Origin: Apostichopus parvimensis
Taxonomy: Eukaryota; Echinodermata; Holothuroidea; Aspidochirotida; Stichopodidae
Direction: 5' to 3'
Length of the DNA: 26,482 bases
Assembly: GCA_000934455.1 (NCBI GenBank)
Contig: KN884966.1
Coordinates: 88,129 to 114,610, forward strand
Shown: piece by piece, positions 1 through 9,117 of the stretch
How the letters are laid out: every line of letters starts with the position of its first letter
Position numbering within the stretch: position 1 is the stretch's first letter
Translations under genes and position numbers: made by a program
Notes under the pieces: generated by a model
The model's database searches: none
Told to the model about the DNA's origin: nothing
What the model saw: only the letters and a program-made list of their open reading frames with translations

Positions 1-10
1 TGTGAGAAAG

Positions 11-478
11 TTAAGAAATAATATGCCCAGTATAGCGTATTTACTATTTTTTTCAGAATGTGAAGGTATCGCACCTAGAAATACGTTACGAGAGAAATGG
101 TTGTTAGATAGGATGTGTAAATATGTAGATTAGAATATTAAATATATTTCAGGTTTAATATGAAATTCCATTGATAAGTGACTAGATGCAAAGGAGACAG
201 GAGAAATGCTCTCTCACTCATGGATATATTTAGCTACCAACCTATTGTTTCGTGAGTTATTTGCATCAATAATTTAACAACTACAACATATTTACGTGGA
301 TATTCCTTCCAATATTTTAATGAATTGTTTGTCAACAAACATCTGTTAGATCAGGTGTTTTAACATGCAGATGTGCTTTCACTGTAAAACAATGATGAAC
401 GTAGAGAACGTCATTGTTATTATGCAGGTAACTAGTAAATCGCAAATAATGATACTAATAAAATACAGAGATTCTAAC
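11..478 (-). other. Intron of the left FReD gene, duplicated at the right end
   Basis: This stretch lies downstream (minus strand) of the middle fibrinogen exon and should be the start of the intron leading to the last exon, which is off the left edge. It aligns by eye with about 24601-25098, with small indels: both contain the same run around atgcccag, agcgtatttact and acgagagaaatgg. The corresponding intron of the right copy is 1669 bp, so the missing last exon is expected roughly 1.2 kb beyond position 1. A plus-strand open stretch at 365-586 is not considered a gene. Confidence 0.7.
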
Positions 479-740
479 CTGCATTTCCACTATATGATCC
501 AATTGATAGTCGATATTTGTCCGCCTCGTCACTTATGCTTAAGGAGGAATAGAGGGCGTAATACGACGACCTTCTTGAATCGGTGAGGTCTATCCGGAGA
601 CTGTATGTTTTTTGGTTGGTAATTGCGTGTATGTTATCATTACCGAGCCAATGATCACGACTAGGATTTTCAAATCCATTTTTATACTCTGCCCAGGTAC
701 GATAGAAATCAATAGAGTTGCTTGATCGTCGCTGAATGAC
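479..740 (-). CDS. Fibrinogen-like domain, middle exon (left gene)
   Basis: Internal exon of a fibrinogen-related protein. The translation starts VIQRRSSNSIDFYRTWAEY, passes through KNGFENPSRDHWLGND and ITNQKTYSLRIDL, and ends YRLSIGSYSGNAG. This is the standard central part of the fibrinogen C-terminal domain (consensus VIQRR.DGS.DF.R.W..Y..GFG). The acceptor is TTCATAG before GTCATT; the donor is AATGCAG before GTTAG. The exon is 262 bp, entering in phase 0 and leaving in phase 1. It has the same length as its right-hand paralogue at 25099-25360, with 13 base differences by hand count, 8 of them changing residues. In the family this domain is extracellular and binds acetylated or other sugars; the calcium site lies in the next exon, outside the window. 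Confidence 0.93.
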
Positions 741-872
741 CTATGAATATAAATATAAATTTACATGTAACAGAAGTAAGTGAAAAATGTAATGTGTCTT
801 CCACACTTTTGCAGAATAAATTAATTCAGATACAAGACACTGAACAGTATCAAATGTTCTTGCAAAACTCAC

Positions 873-1178
873 CGTCCATCCTCCTCCGTTACTTTCCATC
901 TCACAGAAAACCTGAATACCGCGTGGCCAACCGTCAGGGTAAATGGTGTGAACTCCATCACTGCGTGTACCGGAAACATAAAGATCGTAGCAATCTTTTG
1001 GAATCAATGTGCACGTCACTCCGTCCCCTTGGTAGTTTGGATTGCAGTAACATTTACGGACATCGTTCCTCGTATCACAGGTTGCGTGATCACTACACTG
1101 GTAACTCTCATCTATAAGACGGTTGTTCCTACAAGTTGATTTCCGTGTACATCTTGAATTAGCGTAAAACTCGCCATT
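873..1178 (-). CDS. EGF-like module fused to first fibrinogen exon (left gene)
   Basis: One 306-bp, phase 0-0 exon. Its first part encodes an EGF-like module: NGEFYANSRCTRKSTC, then CRNNRLIDESYQC, CSDHATC, CYCNPNYQGDGVTC, with EGF spacing C-x12-C-x5-C-x8-C-x-C-x10-C. It continues directly into the start of the fibrinogen domain: LIPKDCYDLYVSGTRSDGV, HTIYPDGWPRGIQVFCEME, SNGGGWT. The acceptor is TTTATAG before AATGGC; the donor GGATGGACG before GTGAGT is the usual FReD intron position (GGWT/VIQRR). It joins in frame to 479-740. Unlike the four upstream EGF exons it lacks the HNCFVADKGSVLR tail, which is replaced by the fibrinogen start. The same fusion exon is present in the right copy. Confidence 0.93.
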
Positions 1179-1652
1179 CTATAAAGATATTCAGCGAAAA
1201 ATACTAATCAATGAATTATGAATTTGTTTCATGAGGTCTTCATACCAACTTTGAAGTACGAAGCCTAGGGACGCAATAAAAAGGTAGCTGCCAAATGTTG
1301 CATTACACGGTTTATTTCGACTATACATGAGCCTGATAATTAGTTCTTAATGCAGGACTGTGGTAACTAGTATCTATGAAATTTTGTGTAATAAGGTAAT
1401 GTACACCCGTATAGGAGTGGTCTTATGCTTCCCAGCTTAGTGAAATACATCCATCGACTGCCAGTTTTTTCTTGACTGGCAACCGAAGGACGGTGCATAT
1501 CCCCTGCCCAACCGCGATACGAGCTCTATCCGGTTATATCTTAATGTAATACGATAATTAACAAGTTTAATAGTTAAATGTTTCCTTCTTAATATATGAA
1601 CAATAAAGTGTGAGACAAGTATTATAGAATGCAATTACAGAACCGTACTGAC

Positions 1653-1862
1653 CCTTAATACACTTCCTTTGTCAGCAACGAAACAGTTGTGGGTGCACGT
1701 CACTCCGTCTCCTTGGTAGTTTGAATTGCAGTAACATTTACGGACACCGGTCCTCGTATCACAGGTTGCGTGATCACTACATTGGTAACTCTCATCTATA
1801 AGTCGGTTGTTCCTACAAGTTGATTTTTGTGTACATCCTGAATTGGCGTAAAATTGGCCCTC
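1653..1862 (-). CDS. EGF-like repeat exon 4
   Basis: Exactly 210 bp (70 codons), phase 0-0, so it can be gained, lost or skipped without a frame change. The translation starts EGQFYANSGCTQKSTC, includes CRNNRLIDESYQC, CDTRTGVRKCYC and NSNYQGDGVTC, and ends THNCFVADKGSVLR. It has eight cysteines, an even number. The acceptor is AATTAG before GAGGGC; the donor is TTAAGG before GTCAGT. No stop or frameshift is seen. It sits last in the four-exon array, before the EGF/fibrinogen fusion exon. Confidence 0.92.
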
Positions 1863-2439
1863 CTAATTTAAGATATTCAGTGAAAATACTAATAAATGAA
1901 TTATAAATTTGCGGTTGTTACAGTGAATTGTACAGGATTTCAATGATGATTGACCAATGAAAAATCCCCTCGACTTAATATAGGTGTGGGTATGACCATT
2001 TATGAGAGTTTCATGAGGTATTGTTACCAACTTCGAACTACGGAGTCTAGTGACGCAATGAAAGGGTACCTGACAATTTTGGCATTAAACGGTTTATTGC
2101 GACTATACATGAGCCTGATAATTAGTTCTAAATGCAGGCCTGTGATAAGAAGTATCTCTGAATTTTTGTGTAATGTCCATAAGGTAACGTACACTCGTAT
2201 AGGAGTTGTCTTATGCTTCCCAGCTAAGTGCGATACATCCATCAACTGACAGTTTGTCTTGACTGGCGACCGACGGGCGGTCCATGTCCTCTGCCTTACC
2301 GCGATACGAGCGCTATTCGGTTATATCTTAATGCAATGCGATAATCAACAAGTTTAAATAGTTAATATTTCCTTCTTATTATATGGACAATAAAGTATGA
2401 GAAAAGTATCTAAGAATGCCATTTCAGAACCGTACTGAC

Positions 2440-2649
2440 CCTTAATACACTTCCTTTGTCAGCAACGAAACAGTTGTGGTTGCACGTCACTCCGTCCCCT
2501 TGGTAGTTTGGATTGCAGTAACATTTACGGACACCGCTCCTCGTATCACATGTTGCGTGATCACTACATTGGTAACTCTCATCTATAAGTCGGTTGTTCC
2601 TACAAGTTGATCTTTGTGTACATCCTGAATTAGCGTAAAACTCGCCCTC
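2440..2649 (-). CDS. EGF-like repeat exon 3
   Basis: 210-bp symmetric exon with the same sites as its neighbours (ATTAG before GAGGGC; TTAAGG before GTCAGT). The translation starts EGEFYANSGCTQRSTC and contains CSDHATCDTRSGVRKCYC and NPNYQGDGVTC, ending NHNCFVADKGSVLR. Eight cysteines, open throughout. It differs from the other copies at only a few residues (for example QR for QK, RSG for RTG, N for T or S before HNC), in keeping with recent duplication or gene conversion. Confidence 0.92.
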
Positions 2650-3226
2650 CTAATTTAAGATATTTAGTTTAAATACTAATAAATGAATGATAAATTTGCG
2701 GTTGTTACAGTGAATTGTACAGGATTTCAACGATGGGTGACCAATGAAAAATCCCCTTGACTTAATATAGATATGGGTATGACCATTTATGAGAGTTTCA
2801 TGAGGTATTGATACCGATTTCGAAGTAGGGAGCCTGGGGACGCAATAAAAAGGTAGCTGACAAATGTTGCATTAAACGTTTTTTGCGACTATACATGAGC
2901 CTGATAATTAGTTCTAAATGCAGGACTGTGGTATCAAGTATCTATAAAATTTTGTGTAATGTTTATCAGGTAATGAACACCCGTATGGGAGTGGTCTTAT
3001 GCTTCCCAGCTAAGTGCAAAACATCCCTCGACTGACAGTTTTGTCTTGACTGGCGACCGAAGGGCGGTGCAAGTCCCGTGCCCAACCGCAATACGAGCGC
3101 TATTCGGTTATATCTCAATGTAATGCGATAATCAACAAGTTTAAATAGTTAATATTTCCTTCTTATACTATGGACAATAAAGTATGAGAAAAGTATGTAA
3201 GAATGTCATTACAGAACTGTACTGAC

Positions 3227-3436
3227 CCTTAATACACTTCCTTTGTCAGCAACGAAACAATTGTGGGAGCACGTCACTCCGTCCCCTTGGTAGTTTGGAT
3301 TGCAGTAACATTTACGGACACCGGTCCTCGTATCACAGGTTGCGTGATCACTACATTGGTAACTCTCATCTATAAGTCGGTTGTTCCTACAAGTTGATTT
3401 TTGTGTACATCCTGAATTAGCGTAAAACTCGCCCTC
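3227..3436 (-). CDS. EGF-like repeat exon 2
   Basis: 210-bp, phase 0-0 exon. It reads EGEFYANSGCTQKSTC, then CRNNRLIDESYQC, CSDHATCDTRTGVRKCYC, NPNYQGDGVTC and SHNCFVADKGSVLR. The last six cysteines before the tail follow EGF spacing with the terminal G-D-G-x-x-C motif. The flanking cysteines (YANSGC and HNCF) pair the end of one unit with the start of the next in the spliced product. Sites and length match the other units. Confidence 0.92.
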
Positions 3437-4015
3437 CTAATTTAATATATTAAGTGAAAATACTAATAAATGAATTATAAATTTGCGGTTGTTACAGTGA
3501 ATTGTACAGGATTTCAACGATGGGTGACCAATTTAAAATCCCCTCGACTTAATATGGGTATGGGTAATTAGTTAGAACATTTATTACAGTTTCATGAGGT
3601 ATTGATACCAACTTCTTAGTAGGGAGCCTAGGGACGCAATGAAAGGGTAGCTGCCAAATTTTGCATTAAACGGTTTATTGCGACTATATATGATCCTGAT
3701 AATTAGTTCTTAAAACAGGACTGTGGTAACAAGTATCTATGAAATTGTGTGTAATAAGGTAATGTACACCCGTATAGGAGTGGTCTTATGCTTCCCAGCT
3801 AAGTGCAATACATCCCTTGACTGACAGTTTTGTCTTGACTGGCGACCGAAGGGCGGTGCATGTCCCGTGCCCAACCACAATACGTGCGCTATTCGGTTAT
3901 ATCTTAATGTAATGCGATAATTAACAAGTTTAAATAGTTAAATGTATCCTTCCTATTATATGGACAATTAAGTATGAGAGAAGTATATAAAATGCCAGTA
4001 CAGAACATTACTGAC

Positions 4016-4225
4016 CCTTAATACACTGCCTTTGTCAGCAATGAAACAATTGTGGGTGCACGTGACTCCGTCCCCTTCGTAGTTTGAATCGCAGTAACAT
4101 TTACGGACACCGCTCCTCGTATCACAGGATGCGTGATCACTACACTGGTAACTCTCATCTATAAGTCGGTTGTTCCTACAAGTTGATTTTCGTGTACATC
4201 CTGAATTAGCGAAAAACTCGCCCTC
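4016..4225 (-). CDS. EGF-like repeat exon 1 (follows the TIL exon)
   Basis: 210-bp symmetric exon, first of the array. The translation starts EGEFFANSGCTRKSTC, contains CSDHASCDTRSGVRKCYC and DSNYEGDGVTC, and ends THNCFIADKGSVLR. It is the most divergent of the four (FF for FY, ASC for ATC, DSNYEG for NPNYQG, FIAD for FVAD), as expected if later units arose from one another. The acceptor is AATTAG before GAGGGC; the donor is TTAAGG before GTCAGT. It joins in frame to the preceding TIL exon, which ends CNCFVADKESVLT. Confidence 0.92.
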
Positions 4226-4457
4226 CTAATTTAAGATATTCAGCGAAAAAAACGTATAAATAAATATGAATTTGCGGTTGTCACAATGAAATGTACCGGT
4301 GGGTGGCCAATATTCTGCCCAACCGCGATGCGTATACTACTCGGTTATGTGTAAATGTAATGCTATGATCAACAAGCCTAAATAACAACAGATTACCTTC
4401 AATTATATTAAAAATTAATTAAAAGCAAATCATTTAAATTGAAGGAACCGTACTGAC

Positions 4458-4742
4458 CGTTAATACACTTTCTTTGTCAGCAACAAAGCAGTTGCATTGG
4501 TTCTGAGGGATGCATTGTTCTTGCTGTCTCAGATAATCACCGACACAAACACATTGCTCTGTTTCTGTGCGAGAGGTAGCCGAGATGCAAGTATCAGGGT
4601 CGTCACAAGTCCTCTCACAGGTCTCATTGCTAAATATCTCATTAGCTGGACACCATTCACGGATTGTTTCTAGAGAACAGGAAAGAAAAAAAGAAAGTGT
4701 AAATAATAGTAACCTGATACAGACACGAAGAATATGTGGCAA
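4458..4742 (-). CDS. TIL-type cysteine-rich exon, possibly with its own signal peptide
   Basis: The core (4458-4669) encodes TIREWCPANEIFSNETCERTC, then CDDPDTC, EQCVCVGDYL and EQCIPQNQCNCFVADKESVLT. The CP-x-N-E start and closing C-x-C pattern are typical of trypsin-inhibitor-like (TIL) domains of secreted proteins. The end (CNCFVADKESVL) matches the end of each following EGF exon. Two starts fit. First, an ATG at 4742 gives MPHILRVCIR followed by a leucine/phenylalanine-rich stretch that looks like a signal peptide. Second, that stretch is exactly the polypyrimidine tract of a strong acceptor (TTCTCTAG before AAACAATCC), giving an exon 4458-4669 that enters in phase 1. Phase 1 matches the fibrinogen exon at 5364-5628. 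The donor is TTAACG before GTCAGT. Confidence 0.8.
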
Positions 4743-5363
4743 AGCATAGTTTTTGCCATTCCTTCAATATGTGGCTATCAGAACGTTACAGAAAAAAACC
4801 CACCTTCAGCAGCAGTTCGAATTAATCTAGAATATTTTAAATCAGATAGTGGTCGTTCCGTAGTCACATTAATGATAATATTTATTCAACATTACGAGAT
4901 TTCACCCCATTATTTGTTGCACAACTGGTCTGATACCAGATAGTCATAGCTTATATCTGTTTCACAGTTTCCCTCGGTGTTAGTATACTGCTTTCTGACA
5001 ACAATGATAACTAATAACAACATTGAATTTCTTTAGAGTTGGTTGTTCTGATCAAACTGGGAGACGTACCTGTTTCAAGTGTAAACGATCTGCTGTGTAC
5101 AAACGTTACATACGGTTTCTTGTTCAGAGTCAAGATAAGTGTTAAGTACGAAGCAGTCTTACAGTGAGTGCGTAATCACACTTCAGCTAATGGATGCATT
5201 TTGGAATCTAGTATAGATACTAACACAGGATTAAGTATTTTAACTCTCGCTTAAAGCTAGTACTCAAACTCGTATTCATATCAATTAATCATATCATTTA
5301 ATAAACGATCACGATTTTTTCAAATGTCGGCTTTAAATTTAATAAGAATGTAAAGACACTTAC
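4743..5363. other. Non-coding stretch between the TIL exon and the truncated FReD
   Basis: No exon of the missing third part of the upstream fibrinogen domain (calcium-site DxDND, GAWW, KIRP motifs) was found here on the minus strand. It is either an intron of one mosaic gene or the intergenic gap between two genes. Confidence 0.5.
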
Positions 5364-5628
5364 CATTTGATATTGCGAATGTACCTAAACTAGAGATAAA
5401 ATATTTCCCCCATTCATCTGAGATACGAAACTCGTCGTATGTTACATAGTAAGTATCTCCAGCAACGTTCTCAAAGTCCATTCGTAGTTGGTACCGCTTT
5501 TGATTTGTTAGGACGGCAATTTTCTCATTTCCGATCCAAAACTCACTTCCTAGAAAGCCAAAGCCATTTCTGAAGTCTTTCCAATTTCTATTAAAATTTA
5601 CAGAATCCGATCTTCGTCGCTGTAATAC
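5364..5628 (-). CDS. Fibrinogen-like domain, middle exon (upstream divergent copy)
   Basis: 265-bp exon, entering phase 0 and leaving phase 1. It starts VLQRRRSDSVNFNRNW and contains KDFRNGFGFLGSEFWIGNE, KIAVLTNQKRYQLRMDF, then YYVTYDEFRISDEWGKYF and GTFAISN. This is a clear fibrinogen C-terminal domain centre, but much diverged from 479-740 and 25099-25360, so it is an older paralogue. The acceptor is TTGTAG before GTATTA; the donor is CAAATG before GTAAGT. No third fibrinogen exon follows before the TIL exon, so the domain seems truncated; the next in-phase exon is the TIL exon itself. Confidence 0.88.
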
Positions 5629-5987
5629 CTACAACGAATATCAAAGAAGTCAAACTTTAACTAGGACGTTATTAAATATTTATTATTCGTTCCCTTCTGC
5701 AATGCGATTTGTTGCTAACAGTTATAACAGAGAAATAGGAACTTATATATCTAACTTTAATCGTAGTGTGGGCTAGAGGTTTACAGTTTTCTTAGAAGAT
5801 GGCCAAAACTGTATTTAATTTCAAAATCTATAAAATAATTGATTCAAATCTCGTTTCGATCAAAATATCAAATATTATGAAAAAACGATTTTGTATTACA
5901 TCGCTATATATTCGTCTATGCAAAATTGAGTAAATATGTACAAAACTTGTGAAAGTTGAAAAGGAGACATCAAGTAATCAGCCATAC
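5629..5987 (-). other. Intron between the two upstream fibrinogen exons
   Basis: 359 bp, minus-strand GTATGG...TTGTAG, AT-rich, at the conserved GGWT/VxQRR intron position of FReD genes. No other feature seen. Confidence 0.7.
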
Positions 5988-6130
5988 CGTCCATCCACCA
6001 GTATCAACATCATTATTACAGTAAGCCTCAAACGATTCCGGATAGCCATCTGGTTTAATAAGATACACTCCAGATGTATTGTGGGTAGAGGAACAGGTAT
6101 TCGATACTTCTTTGCAATCCCTCGGATACG
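5988..6130 (-). CDS. Fibrinogen-like domain, first exon (upstream divergent copy)
   Basis: 143-bp exon, phase 1 in and phase 0 out. It encodes YPRDCKEVSNTCSSTHNTSG, VYLIKPDGYPESFEAYCNN and DVDTGGWT, the usual start of a fibrinogen domain (P-x-D-C, GVY-I-P-G-P-x-V-C, GGWT). The acceptor is CAACCAG before CGTATC; the donor is GGATGGACG before GTATGG. It carries an extra NTC...N cysteine region near the start compared with the LIPKDC copies. The upstream partner must supply one base (phase 1); candidate start exons are at 6525-6555 and 6933-6963. No EGF or TIL module is attached directly upstream. Confidence 0.87.
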
Positions 6131-6524
6131 CTGGTTGTTGAAAAACAAAGTATGAAATACCTTTATGGAAAGGAAAACAAAGTAAAAATGTTATTGCAAT
6201 TGAAAAATCAGTTCAGTTAATAAAAATATCGCTACATTGTTATAGAAATGGATTAGTTACTATGGGAGTTAAGTTAATAGGTCAGTCTTTATGCCAATTA
6301 TTACTCAACTACCATATAGAAGAAGATATAGCGACTAATATAAATCCAGAAATCGTTATTGAATTTTCATATGTAAATGTTTTGAAGCATTGGTCCTCAG
6401 TCTGCAATGGAAAGTTAGAGACCATGTTATTTGAATTTGTTTTTCATCAAGTTTCCGTAGTGTTATCAATCATATCCAAGTCTGATCAAAAGACTCATAA
6501 AAAGTCAAATTCTGTTTAACTTAC

Positions 6525-6555
6525 CTGACAAAAATAGATGTAGCACGTAGGACAT
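6525..6555 (-). CDS. Candidate start exon with short signal peptide
   Basis: ATG at 6555 (minus strand) gives MSYVLHLFLS plus one base, then a strong donor TTGTCAG before GTAAGT. Phase 1 is what the fibrinogen exon at 5988-6130 requires, and the joined peptide MSYVLHLFLSAYPRDCKE is hydrophobic at its start. The hydrophobic core is short for a signal peptide, and an in-frame TGA lies a few codons upstream of the ATG. The donor quality and phase are seen; the role as a first exon is inferred. Confidence 0.35.
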
Positions 6556-6587
6556 GAATGATCAAAATATACGACTCAGAGGAAATC

Positions 6588-6865
6588 AATGTTATAATAG
6601 AAGCTAGGAAACGGTGACACGATTGATAAACAAAACGTCTAGAGCGACCATTAAATAACTTTGAAATTCCCAGCCAGTCAAGTTGTCCAATTGAGGTGTT
6701 AACGTTTATAATACATGTTATAATGTTAATAATATAATGTTATAATAGAAGCTAGGAAACTGTGACACGATTGATAAACAAAACGTCTAGAGCGACAATA
6801 AATAACTTTGAAATTCCCAGCCAATCAAGTTGTCCAATTGAGGTGTTCACGTTTATAATACATAA
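6588..6865. repeat. Two-copy 148-bp tandem direct repeat
   Basis: Copies at about 6588-6720 and 6736-6865 share the same run from aatgttataatagaagctag through gattgataaacaaaacgtct to tccaattgaggtgtt and gtttataatacat. Only a few differences are visible, such as cggtgac/ctgtgac and gttaacg/gttcacg. The copies are separated by a short AT-rich linker. A local tandem duplication; no coding potential seen. Confidence 0.9.
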
Positions 6866-6932
6866 GTGATTTAACTTACAGAGATTGCTTCTTATTATAA
6901 GGTAAATCATATAACATATCAGCTACACCTAC

Positions 6933-6963
6933 CTGAAGATCTTCCCTCGGCACTGACGATTAC
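6933..6963 (-). other. Possible 31-bp mini-exon
   Basis: A minus-strand segment flanked by TTACACAG and by CTTCAG before GTAGGT. Read in phase 0 it gives VIVSAEGRSS plus one base, which joins in frame to AYPRDCKE of the exon at 5988-6130. VIVSAEG would fit the end of a signal peptide with a cleavage site after A. No matching first exon was found further upstream, so this competes with the start exon at 6525-6555. Confidence 0.2.
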
Positions 6964-7659
6964 CTGTGTAATAATAGAAGTTTACGGATTACATTACAAG
7001 ACATACAGAGTATTGCAATCAACACTAAGCAGGATCAGCTTAAATCTAATGTTAATGTATAATGAAACCAGTTCGAGGGAAAGAAAGAGCATTTCGAGAA
7101 CTGGTCCAAAAAGTGTTAGTTTAAAACAAATAAAGTCGATTTAAACTTTGGTAAATTCTCCAAATTACCACTTTATATGTTTTTTTTTTGTTGTTTTATT
7201 CTATATTCCATATCTGATTTACAGGTCAATGATCACTTACAGAGTACAACTTTCTTCCAGGAAGCATTAGATTGGCATATTTCCGCTTTTTACAGCCACT
7301 CTCGTACATGATATGCACACTAACGCGAGAGAACAAAGGCAATAGCCGGCTGCTTGATTAAACTGCTTTGTTGCTTAATTCAGACAGATGTTCTTTGTTC
7401 AAGTTATATTTTGACATTAGAACATTTCAGACATGAGTTGTAATGCATTTGTGTTTAACAGTCCTTAATAACGCGTAGAGATCATCAGCTAGCTATTCTT
7501 GCTGGATTACAATTACCCTTTCTTGATACTTAGAGATTTAAAAGGTGTCATTTTACTTGTAAGGTTAGAACATAGCCATATACTATTGTATCTTACTAAA
7601 TAAACAAGTGAAGCAGCGCTGTAGAAGCTCAGCTAAGCTTCTATTTGATAAGTTTGTTT

Positions 7660-9117
7660 CTAGTGTTGTGCAGATATCCTGAATATCGGCTTTGGCCGAC
7701 GTGCGATATTTCAATCGTAATATCGGCCCGATATCAAAATTTTAAACAGCCATAATAATGGTCAAACTACACTTTAAGTATTGCTTTAATACATACAGTA
7801 TCATAATTATAATCGTCTGTCGTAAGTTATTATCGTTTTCACAACTCAAACGCAGTAACAACTTGTTTAACTCTCATTTGCGGGAAAAAAGGCCATATTC
7901 AATAACATGTTTCCTATCCTAAATAAACAATCATATTTCCCACCAAGTTGATATGCATGTAATTGTGTGCTAGCATTTTTTAAAACACAAGTCTATCCTT
8001 CCTGTTTCTTCTGTTAAACTATTCGTTACTCTGTTTGACCAACTACGTTCAACACTTAGGCTGCAAGTCTTATACATACTGCCTTCAAATGCAGCCACGA
8101 ATTTCTTAGCAAAAATTACATCGTGTGATGAATCAGCCCATTTAAAATAGAAAAGACATTAGCATATCCCGGCTAAGAACTTTAACTACTCCTTGTGTTT
8201 AACAGAACGAAAACGGAAACATGTTCTTCGTTTTTCTAATTTCCGTAGACAATTATGTACTTTCATTATCTGGCTATACTAACAACTAAGCCTAGCCAAA
8301 ATTAGCAAGTGCTTCGTGTTTGAAATATTTCGTGAACCAATCGGCAACAAATTGTGTTAAGTAAACTTGATTCTCAAAATACAATTTTTTCATCAGTCAT
8401 TGATGTTTAACAAAATGCATACATGATACTCTTTGCAGCTTTTTAAAAGATACACAATTTTTGGAATGATTTACTAGGGGGTTTCCACGTGTTATAACTT
8501 TTATTCTCAGCGAAGGGCTCAGAAGCACTGTGCAAGTTAGTGTGATAAGTTACTACAGTAATCATATACATATAGTCACATAAGTTACTTCTTACATTGT
8601 GTTTTACCGCGGTGCATTGTTCGTAGGTCTGAATATGACATATTTACAACTTTGATTGTGCAAATTGTTTCTTGGACTCTTGCCAAGAATATTTGCAAGG
8701 GCAAAGCAGTTGTCATCTGGGTATGTTCAGTTTTGTTTTGTTCAATTTTAAATCACAGCGGCCAGACTGGTGGAATTTACTTTCAAGCGCGACAAAGACT
8801 GCCATATGAAGGCTACGTAGCGTTAAGTGTTCTAACTGTAAACATTTTATAGAACTTGCGTCATGCTTGTTTTACCAGCTGATCGGCATATTGGCCACTG
8901 GCTTTTAACCGAAATCGAAACTGAGGCTAAAATGTTTGAGAACATAATTAATAAAGCATTGCAAAAAACAAGAAGTGGCTTTGTTATGGAAAAAGAAGTT
9001 CAATATCGGTTTGCCGTTATCGGCAATGAGGCTAAACTTTACTGATACCGATATTACGCCGATATTACAAATGTCGGTCGATACCGATATCACAAACTAT
9101 TATCGACGCAACGCTAG
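7660..9117. mobile_element. Decayed hAT-type DNA transposon, non-autonomous
   Basis: The left end CTAGTGTTGTGCAGATA and the reverse complement of the right end, CTAGCGTTGCGTCGATA, match at 13 of 17 bases, forming terminal inverted repeats. The flanks gtttgttt (7652-7659) and ttttgatt (9118-9125) match at 6 of 8, compatible with a decayed 8-bp target-site duplication. Both ends are packed with short atatcgg/ccgatat motifs (7670-7735 and 9000-9095), a layout usual for hAT subterminal binding sites. About 1.46 kb. No intact transposase was seen; open stretches inside (8652-8852, 8863-9045) are short and unrecognised. Confidence 0.72.

Larger units (their letters stand above)
1179..4457 (-). repeat. 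Tandem array of exon-intron units, period about 787 bp
   Basis: Successive exon starts at 4225, 3436, 2649 and 1862 are spaced 789, 787 and 787 bp; the next start (1178) is 684 bp further. The introns (3437-4015, 2650-3226, 1863-2439) are 577-579 bp and nearly identical by eye. Landmarks such as gtggtcttatgcttcccagc, gattgcagtaacatttacgg and tttcatgaggtattg recur in each. The last intron (1179-1652, 474 bp) has lost about 100 bp next to the exon. The array therefore arose by duplication of genomic units, not only of coding sequence. Confidence 0.92.

Noticed and set aside
365..586. Plus-strand open frames at 365-586, 743-1139, 24928-25161, 25586-26199
   Set aside because: They are antisense to well-supported fibrinogen/EGF exons or cover their introns; the minus-strand reading has splice sites and domain motifs.
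1437..2249. Open frames in the array introns (1437-1634 minus, 1950-2249 plus, 2024-2245 minus)
   Set aside because: They lie in the repeated introns, are not kept open in the sister introns, and show no domain.
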